Assembly: GCA_029215795.1 (NCBI GenBank)
Contig: JARDYH010000004.1
Span: forward strand, 215,552,517 to 215,616,516
Reading direction: 5' to 3'
Source of the DNA: Anniella stebbinsi
Lineage: Eukaryota; Chordata; Lepidosauria; Squamata; Anniellidae
DNA length: 64,000 nt
A program made the translations under genes and the position numbers. The notes under the pieces were generated by a model. It was not told the origin of the DNA. It saw only the letters and a program-made list of their open reading frames with translations, and did not search any database. Shown piece by piece: positions 56,850 through 64,000 of the stretch (position 1 is the stretch's first letter; each line of letters begins with the position of its first letter).

Positions 56850-57362
56850 TAGAGATGTAAAATTTCCAGGAATTTTGAAGCCATGGAAAAATTGAAAAAA
56901 AAATACAATATTAGCACTTTTTACAGGTTGAAAGTCACTTTGTTACTTTAGGAACATAAAATGTAATTATTTACAAGTTGGTTTGGCAGAAAATGATCAC
57001 ATCTGGTATATTAAAAGTACAGTGTATTCAAACAATCAACACAAATTGAATTTACTTTTTAAAATCTTTACTTTTTGGGGGGGTAACAAATGGAGCTATA
57101 AGCTCCTGAACTGTAAGGAGCCTCTTTGGTTTTGCCAGTTTATGCAGAGCAGGCAAAAAACAATTTTATAAAAAAAAACCAGAAGAAACCATCAACATTT
57201 TATTCATCATGTTAAAATAAAACATTCCATAATCCATTTTTTTCTTCATTTTTTCCAGTTTTTCGGAAAACAACAGAAGCGGCTTCAGGGAAAAATACAG
57301 AAAAAGCCTGTCCCCCCCACCCCAATTTCCCCCCGTTTTTTCTTCAGACCTTCCCATCTCTA
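56850..57362. mobile_element. hAT-like element (TAGAGATGTAAAA)
   Basis: It starts TAGAGATGTAAAATTTCC and ends CCCATCTCTA. The flanks TCCTAGGA and TCCCAGGA match at 7 of 8 bases. The 513-bp A/T-rich interior closely parallels 16934-17581 (shared phrase GGTAACAAATGGAGCTA). Confidence 0.75.
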
Positions 57363-57879
57363 TCCCAGGATGCTACAAACTGACAGGAGCTCAAGAAAGG
57401 CATCCCACTCCATCACCATTTGGCTTCCATTTCTAATCGGCAGTCAATAGTCCCTGGATCCTTGTGGCTGCTAATCATGCATTGTTCTCTATTTGATGCT
57501 GCAGGTGGTGCTTTTTAAAACCTGAGCTTTTTTGTATGTCTGTAAACCCTGGGGTTCCTCTGAGCAGGCTGATACCTTCCACTTGTTTCTCAGTTTTGGT
57601 TCCATTCCTGTTGGCACTCACCACTTTAGTTTGCTATTGGAAGGAATTATGTCTCTACAGAAAAGAAGGCAGCAACGGTAACAGAGCTAGGGAGTTCCAT
57701 AGGGAAAAAAAATTAAGATTCCTCATGGATAGCACACATGGCTACAAAGCACCAAAATGGCCAAATTTAGCATGTTTGCAAACAAAATTTGGTTCATTTT
57801 TCACTCTTGAGCTACTATAGAGAGAGCATCAACAGGGTTAAAATTAGTTTGTCAATAGGCTAAATGTAACCTTTTCAGT

Positions 57880-58193
57880 GGTGGCCTCCCAATTATGGAA
57901 TGATCTCCCCAAGGAGGCTCGCCTGGCACCAACATTGTTATCTTTTCAGCGCCAGGTCAAGACTTTCCTCTTCTCCCAGGCATTTAACAGCATATGATGA
58001 GGGGTTTTGTGTTTTTGTGTTGTTGTTGTGCTTTGACCCAGAAGGATATTGTAATTTTAATTTGTTTTTATGCTTTATGCTTTTAAATTTTGTATATCGG
58101 TGTTTTAATTGTTCAATGTTTTTAATTTTTGTAAACCGCCCAGAAAGCTTCGGCTATGGGGTGGTATATAAATGGAATAAATAAATAAATAAA
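57880..58193 (+). repeat. L2-like LINE 3' end
   Basis: The end of ORF2 is visible as GTGGCCTCCCAATTATGGAA, TTTTCAGCGCCAGGTCAAGA and TCTTCTCCCAGGC. The 3' tail follows with TTTTGTAAACCGCCCAGAAA, GGCTATGGGGTGGTATATAA and an AAAT run. Confidence 0.75.
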
Positions 58194-58546
58194 ACCATAG
58201 CACTGCTTTCTATTGCTACAGAGCAGTTTGCTGCCAAATTTTGTTGGCAAACCACATTTTGTATTTTTTCGGGGGTCCTCCCATAAACTGCGGACTACGA
58301 GTGTGTGTGTGTGCGACAATTGACCCGGGGAGGGGTGACAATTGACCTTGGCCCTCCCAAAATTGTCTTCCCCTGCTACAGATCTACAAAGATTTAATGT
58401 CTGCCTAGTGCTAAGTTCACAGAGTTCCCTCTCTAATGTGGGGACAAATACCAATAGGGGCTCAAAGAGGTGTCTTCTAAGGTTCTTGTGGGAATCCACC
58501 CAAGGGATGAGTTTAGGGCTGTACCTATCACTGTCACATTCTACAA

Positions 58547-58672
58547 CAGTGGTGGGCAATTACAAAGGGTCTGGGGGCCAATTTTGTCCCCAGACTGCAG
58601 TGAGGACCTCACACAACACAACACTGAAATTGCCCCCATGCTACTAAATTGCTGGATTTGGGCAGCACAGCT

Positions 58673-58707
<35 letters not shown>

Positions 58708-58939
58708 ACTCAAAACACAAATTCCCCCTTTAAAACGAGGCATGCTGTGAAGAGCTTCCAGGAGAGCACAATTTGCCATTACAATAAGGCACGCGCTCAA
58801 CACATGCCTTGTTTTAGAGGGGAAATGCAGCTTTAAAGGAGAAGTGTAGCACCAAAATTTAGCAGCAATTTGGCAGCAGCACTTTGGGGGGGGAGAGGTT
58901 GCCAGACAAGACTTGGCAGCCACAACTGGCCCACCCCTG
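58547..58939. mobile_element. hAT MITE (CAGTGGTGGGCAA)
   Basis: The ends CAGTGGTGGGCAA and GGCCCACCCCTG are inverted. The flanks TTCTACAA and GCCTACAA match at 6 of 8. A CA microsatellite (58677-58706) lies inside. Confidence 0.75.
58677..58706. repeat. (CA)n microsatellite
   Basis: About 15 CA units inside the hAT MITE. Confidence 0.95.
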
Positions 58940-59286
58940 GCCTACAACGTACATGCGATGGAATAGCTGGCCTTCTGTAGGATATTCATTCCAAAATACA
59001 ATGAAGAACCCATTCGGACTGGGCACTTTATTTTGTTGACATGCCAAGCTACAGCTCATCACATAAAGCAGCTGCCAAGTGCAGAAATGGAGTGTTTGTA
59101 TCGCAACCCAAACCCATGTGTACGTTCTCACTGTGTGTCTGGGGTAGGGATGTTGGAGGAATCCATCTGGGGGTGGCGCTCACTGAGCTTTCATCAGCTT
59201 GCCCCCCCTCACCCCCAGACTTCAGCTTGGTTTCCCCTGACCTGGCCTAACACGATCTGCACTGAAGCAGGCCAGCTTGCGGGTTT

Positions 59287-59309
59287 TCGTTTTTTTTTTT
59301 TTTTTTTTT
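59287..59309. repeat. Poly-T tract
   Basis: A near-pure T run at 59290-59309, possibly the reverse of a retroposon A tail; no retroposon body was recognised next to it. Confidence 0.6.
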
Positions 59310-59539
59310 AATGTAAATAGAAATTTGTGCAGTTTGCAGCTAAAAATCGTGCAAATTTGTTTATGAAACTAAACATTTCCCAGGAGAAGTTCCAGATTTC
59401 AGGAAAAACCCACAGCTCAGTTCGCAAAATGTAAGCCAATTTTGGGGCCTTGCGGAAACCTGGTGAGCCCAAAAAAGGCCGGATTTCCCAGTGAGGTACA
59501 TCCCTAGCTGGGTTCATTTGCCCCTTGTATGCACTTATA

Positions 59540-60079
59540 GGCTCAGTTCAGACAACATGTTAATCAATGTGGTGTGAAAACTCCACTCAATGGTTGAGTT
59601 TTTAGGGGTTTCCCCCCACACAACATGTTCTAACTCCACCATTGTGTGATTGTGGGCTACCATGGAGTTGAGTAAAATCCATCGTGACATTTGACTGACA
59701 ATTCCTCTGTCCTCTCTCCTCCCCCGTTCCTCCTGATAGTATTCCATCAGCCATTGCTGCAAAATACAATTCCAGCAGCTCTCCTAGAGCTGCACTTGCT
59801 CCTTTCACCACTCTTGCCAGGGAACTCTGTAGGCAGTGGGAAAAGTCAACTTAACGCAATGGAAAACTCCACAGAGCCCACCACACAACACGCAACACAA
59901 TGGTTGTGCAGGAACTCTCCTCTGCACAGCGTGGATATTCTGCGTGGCGTGTTTTCCAAAATAACTCCATCACTGCATGGAGTTTTCCCACCAGACAACA
60001 CATTTCTCAATGGTGGTGTAAAAACTCCACTGTGGAATTCTAAAACCACCGTTGAGGAACGTGTTGTCTGAATTGAGCC
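59540..60079. mobile_element. Non-autonomous element 1 of a tandem trio
   Basis: The ends are GGCTCAGTTCAGACAACATG and the inverse of GGCTCAATTCAGACAACACG. ATA precedes it (59537-59539) and follows it (60080-60082). It is 540 bp without coding capacity. Internal repeats of AACTCCA and TTGTGTG type occur. Confidence 0.8.
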
Positions 60080-60082
60080 ATA

Positions 60083-60588
60083 GGCTGCGTTTGGACAACA
60101 CTTTTGTCAATGGTGGGTGGAGCAGTCAACTCACAGTTGGGCTTTTTGTGGGTAGTCCTCACATGTCATGGTGTCACACCCTCGTGGAGTGGTTGAGGCT
60201 CGCGTGGAGTGGATTCCTACTCAAACTGGCATTTCATTGACACAGCCTCCATTCCTCTATCTGCCCTCTCTCCTACAAATTGTGCCAGCTGTAGCAGAAC
60301 AGCCGGCGCGGGTTTGGCCAATCTTGCCTGGGAACTCTGTAGCCAGGCGAAAACTTCAAATCAGCGGGTCAAAAACACCACTGACTCAGTTTGGACAACA
60401 CAAAAACCACCGGTTGTGGGAGAAGTCAACTCTGCAGCCGGTTGTATTTCTCCAGTGGTTTTTTTGCCGAAAATGTCAACCGTGGGGTGGATATTGCCCG
60501 ACAGATGACACAATACCAACCGATGACCATTCCACTGACAGTTGACTCCTATAACCACTGGTGGTTTTTGTGTTGTCCGGACGCAGCC
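60083..60588. mobile_element. Non-autonomous element 2 of a tandem trio
   Basis: The ends are GGCTGCGTTTGGACAACAC and the inverse of GGCTGCGTCCGGACAACAC. It begins immediately after the ATA that closes element 1 and is followed by ATA (60589-60591). 506 bp, no coding capacity. Confidence 0.8.
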
Positions 60589-60591
60589 ATA

Positions 60592-61101
60592 GGCTCAGTT
60601 CGGACGACACATTAGGCAACGGAGGAGGGGGGGAACAATGGTCAGTTGTGTTGCTTATTGTGTCGTCTGGAGGGCAACACACAACGCACACACAACTGAC
60701 AGTACGTTAATCAGGCACTTTAAACAACGGAGCGAAACAACAGGCTTGCATGTTGTTTAGCCCGAAGCCCCTTTGTTTAAAGTGTCGTCCGAATTCTGCC
60801 CCCCCCTCTCTCCGTGGACTATTCCGTTTCGGAATAGAGTTCTGCTTCCTAGAGCAGCCAAAAACACCTGGCAGCTCTATGCAGCCGGCAGAACTCACGG
60901 TGCATGCTGGGATACGGCTGGGGGACACACGGAGGAGAGGCTGTAACCAAAATGGCCGCCGCAAGTTCCTAGCAGCCGGGGCGTTTGCCGGTTCCGAGCA
61001 GCGCCGGTTGCAGTGTGTCGTCTGTGGAGCTCCTCCTGCCTAACGCATGGTCAGTATGTTATTTACCCCTCCGTTGCTTAATATGTCGTCCGAACTGAGC
61101 C
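60592..61101. mobile_element. Element 3 of the trio, a deletion derivative of the 29551-34294 element
   Basis: The ends are GGCTCAGTTCGGACGACACA and the inverse of GGCTCAGTTCGGACGACATA, with ATA on both sides (60589-60591 and 61102-61104). The 510 bp match both subterminal parts of the inner island element: the left side shares CAGTACGTTAATCAGGC-like sequence, AAACAACGGA-CGAAACAAC and GCATGTTGTTTAG; the right side shares GCGTTTGC, GCGCCGG and GGTCAGTATGTTATTTACCC. The transposase interior is absent, so it is a MITE from the same family. Confidence 0.8.
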
Positions 61102-61727
61102 ATAGTCTACACATTTTTCAAAAGGAACAACAAAATAGCAGGATAAATGTGGTTCTTCTGGAGGGGCAGAGCCAACAGAGCATGCTAAAAAAGCCTATCA
61201 TACACTGGAAGAGAAGGGAAGTAGGTGGGTTGTAACATTTCCTTATCCCTTGTTGACAATAAGATATACAGCTGCGGGCTTGCACTTACTGTGGTAAAAA
61301 ATCTCTCCAGAGTGACTAATCAATACCAACAACATTGCACAAGGCTTGTACTTCTTTCCCATCTATCAGGAAATGCACATGCAATGAAAAATAGCCGTAC
61401 TGTGTTGTTCTTTAAGAGTCCCCAAATGGTTTGATTTTATGATTAAACAAACCCATTTATGGAAGATGAAATGTCAGAGAATTCTTACCACCTCGCTACA
61501 GTGCAGTTCCATCAAAGTGCTCTAGAGACCATGCTGGTGTTTGAAAATAAGTGCATAATTCAGAAGTGTGCACATGTAAATTAATCAAGGGCTTTAGTTG
61601 TGTGTTTGTGTGTGTCGTGGGGGAGGGGGGAATCAAACTTGTTCTGAGATCATCGTATTATCATTGTTAAAACTATTTATACACTGCCTTACATCATGAA
61701 CGTTAACAAGGCAGTCAACAAATAAGG

Positions 61728-61860
61728 TAGGGCGACCATATGAACAGGAGGCCAGGGCTCCTGTATCTTTAACAGTTGTAGAAAAAACGGAATTTCAGCA
61801 GGTGTCATTTCTATGCATGTAGCACTTGGTGAAATTCCCTCTTCATCACAACAATGCGGT
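61728..61860. repeat. Half-copy of the GGGTGACCATATG MITE
   Basis: TAGGGCGACCATATGAACAG to GTGAAATTCCCTCTTCATCA matches the left half of 46178-46497, followed by an AAAT run. Confidence 0.6.
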
Positions 61861-62678
61861 AAATAAATAAATTACCTACTTTGTAAGGAGAACTATAAGA
61901 AGTACTTTGGACACTTTAAGCTCTATGTAAATACTAAGCATGATTATTATTTCTATTACTGTAGCGATAACTGATACATGATGTTCCTGTGCTGTATTAT
62001 TATGCTCCCGCCCCTCCCTAAAGCACTTTACGAGGTGTGTAAATATAATCTGTCTACAGCAGATGCAGGATCCGGTACAATGTCTTCCTCCCCCGGTGTA
62101 CCTTATGTCGTGAACTGGGATGTAGGGAATTAAATGAAGGGAGAAGAAAACAGTCACACAGCTGGGAAAAGAGCTAGCAAAGGGAGAAGAGAATACGGTT
62201 TGAAGTTCTCATATTTGTTAGCTTCTCAGAGCAAAACAAGACGGTAGAGGTTCACAACCCAAGAACAGTTCCACCCCCACCCCCAGTATCTCATCTGTGC
62301 ATTCAAAGAGAGGATGGTGGGGTTTTGTGGGCGGGTTTTTTATTCTGTTTTGCTTTTTGGAAGGGCGATAGAATTTGACCTTTGAGACTCATTTTTGTAT
62401 TTAGAAGTTTGGAGTAGGAGGAGAGACAGCCTCAGGCCATGCTCATTGATGCGGCGCCAAATGTGTCATCACAAAGCCAGATTTCCAAATGCTGTGGCTG
62501 GGAACTTACAGCACGGCCTTTTCTTCAAACTCAACTTTTCATAATGCCGATGAATCAAAGCTACTGACGCAGCCGTCCACATTACTCTCCAGCAGAGGTG
62601 TTGTAGCATCACACTGCGCTCAGCCCCATAGGGGAATCCTGTGGGGCATTTCAAAACTCTTCCTTGAATGTTCAAGCT

Positions 62679-62705
62679 TATATATATATATATATATATA
62701 TATAT
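62679..62705. repeat. (TA)n microsatellite
   Basis: About 13 TA units. The run of Tyr and Ile in nearby open frames comes from it. Confidence 0.95.
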
Positions 62706-63012
62706 GCAACTTTCCAATCGTTTTACTGCTCGAGATAAGGAAAAATATGCAGACAGCATCACTCCCTCTAATAGCCAACTCAGGAAGAGAGTGCCTACAG
62801 AAATGGAGCCAAAAGGAAGGCCACAGGGAAACAAGGAGGTCTCAGCATGCTTGTAGGAACCCCGTGATTGGCAGAAATACAAAAAAAAGAAAGAAAAGAA
62901 ATTAGAGAAATTGAACGGGAGCTCTTGTCCTTCACTCCCCAAAACAGCCCCATGAGGACAGAGCATGCTCAGAGTGACAAATGTTGAGTACAGTTGGAAA
63001 AGAAAAATTGGA

Positions 63013-63015
<3 letters not shown>

Positions 63016-63053
<38 letters not shown>
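63016..63053. repeat. (GA)n microsatellite
   Basis: About 18 GA units ending just before the TIR element at 63055. Confidence 0.95.
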
Positions 63054-63054
<1 letters not shown>

Positions 63055-63057
<3 letters not shown>

Positions 63058-63269
63058 TCAATTCGGACGACACGATAGTCAATGGTGGGTTGACTAACCC
63101 TAACCCTAGGGGGCACTCCCCACACCACATGGTAATAAATAATCAACTGTGGTGTGGATGAGGATCAGCGCTGAGTTGACTATGGCAGCATTCGGATGAC
63201 ACAATAGTCAAAACAACTGACGATTGTTTCCCCCACACTAGTTGTTTATTGTGTCGTCCGAATTGAGCC
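63055..63269. mobile_element. Short relative of the GGCTCAGTTCGGACGACAC family
   Basis: It starts GGCTCAATTCGGACGACAC and ends with the inverse of the same motif (GTGTCGTCCGAATTGAGCC). The 215-bp element contains an inner ATTCGGATGACACAATAGTC, a second copy of the end, so one copy may be nested in another. No clear target duplication, as the left flank is a GA microsatellite. Confidence 0.75.
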
Positions 63270-63529
63270 TGTGTGTATGTATGTGTGCGAGTAATGGAGT
63301 ATCCTAGAGGAGGGCATGGCTTGCTGATTTGCACCCTAGGCAGAAGCACTCCTCTTGGAAGGGCGGTTACTGCAACATTTTGTTGTGGTTCCCACTTGTT
63401 CTATTCATTTATTCAATCCTCCAGTAAGAAGAGAACCTGCTGACACCTCCCACTGTTCTGGCCAATAAGTACAAAGACACTGGGATGGCTGGTGTGCTTG
63501 GCACTTATTTTTGACGTACCAGACTCCCG

Positions 63530-63775
63530 CCCACAATGCTATCTTTTCAGGGTCAGGCTAAGACCTTTTTGTTTGTTGGTTCTCCAAGGCCTTTCATAGT
63601 ATTTTAAAAACGTTTTAGCCATGTTTGTATTTACATTTTATTATTTTAACGCCGTTTCGACTTTTATAGCCGATGCTGATTTTATGTTGCAGGCTTATTA
63701 GTTTTATATCACTGATTGTTCTTATTGGGATTATATTTGTACTTCTGGGATATGTTTTGTACAACACTTAGAGGA
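63530..63775 (+). repeat. Probable L2-like LINE 3' UTR
   Basis: ATCTTTTCAGGGTCAGGCTA and GACCTTTTTGTTTGTTGGTT parallel the ORF2 end seen at 57930, then the sequence becomes a T-rich 3' UTR. Its end is not clear. Confidence 0.5.
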
Positions 63776-64000
63776 AGATATTTATGGAGCATTTAGGGCA
63801 TAATCCTTTGGGTTGAACACTCAATGTTTGTAAGCCCCTGAACTCTGAGCGTTACAAGCATCCAACTCAAGGCGGAAGGAAGTCGTCCTGGCCTGAAATT
63901 TTCTCTAGGAAGGCTTTTTTTTTTGCCCATCTAGCTTGGACACTTTGGAGGGAGAGGGAAGGAGGCTGGAGAGGCCTCCGGATGGTATGTATCCTGACCT

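Larger units (their letters stand above)
41602..64000 (-). other. PTPN13: PTPN13 intron (5' part in window, at least 22.4 kb)
   Basis: No host exon was recognised on either strand in this stretch, and the ATG exon of PTPN13 was specifically sought and not seen. The content is mostly interspersed repeats listed separately. Stretches with no recognised repeat are about 41602-42137, 42960-43930, 45010-46050, 46960-47430, 48155-48590, 49245-50710, 51460-52430, 53195-53430, 53460-54850, 55430-56575, 57363-57880, 58940-59280, 59310-59539, 61105-61725, 61860-62675, 62706-63015 and 63270-63530. They look like ordinary AT-rich intron. 43560-43690 and 62440-62660 look compositionally distinct and may be old conserved non-coding sequence, which cannot be tested here. 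Confidence 0.8.

Noticed and set aside
63098..63115. Telomere-like CCCTAACCCTA motif
   Set aside because: Only about two units, inside a short TIR element; too short to indicate an interstitial telomere.
62469..63146. 225-codon minus-strand open frame
   Set aside because: Its length comes from a GA microsatellite (Ser-Leu run) and a TA microsatellite (Tyr-Ile run). It overlaps a TIR element and has no recognisable domain.

Overview
The window is nuclear DNA of a vertebrate, almost certainly a squamate reptile (a lizard in the broad sense). The evidence is one split protein-coding gene with canonical GT-AG introns, tRNA-derived SINEs of the Sauria type with their AAAT-rich tails, CR1-like and L2-like LINE ends, and many short hAT-type inverted-repeat elements. 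There are no bacterial, organellar or viral gene clusters, no CRISPR array and no operon. The repeats do not identify the species.

The only host gene I can support is PTPN13 (also PTP-BL, PTPL1, FAP-1), on the minus strand. Seven consecutive coding exons are present, in transcript order 41432-41601, 37509-37574, 34960-35145, 23167-23260, 16032-16592, 6609-6704 and 5466-5562. They total 1270 bp. All splice junctions have AG acceptors and GT donors, the phases match across every junction (1-0-0-0-1-1-1-2), and no in-frame stop occurs. The exons encode most of the N-terminal KIND domain and the linker towards the FERM domain. The ATG exon is not found in the 22.4 kb upstream of 41601, and the FERM, PDZ and phosphatase exons must lie to the left of position 1. 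The window is therefore a 64-kb slice of the 5' half of a long gene, about 98% intron.

The introns are packed with transposable-element copies. The most striking is a nested island at 28530-34765. A hAT-type element with a perfect 8-bp target duplication has been invaded by a GC-rich element of about 4.7 kb. That inner element carries a decayed PIF/Harbinger-like (HARBI1-like) transposase plus a second, inverted copy of the transposase N-terminal part. The island ends 186 bp from the donor of the 186-bp PTPN13 exon at 34960-35145, and a further hAT element with a perfect duplication (35438-35904) flanks the other side of that exon. Short relatives of the inner element occur at 59540-61101, as three elements abutted head to tail with ATA at each junction, and at 63055-63269. 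Other structured insertions are a GC-rich TA-flanked element at 11467-12676, a three-layer nest at 8120-9765, and a minisatellite split by a MITE at 46056-46735.

I do not see a new multi-gene biological system. The items most worth following up are the inverted transposase duplication, the relation between that element and the short elements at 59.5-61.1 kb, the symmetric hAT insertions around one KIND-domain exon, and the TA-flanked palindromic element. Repeat family names are from pattern memory, not a database search. Human PTPN13 comparisons are also from memory.
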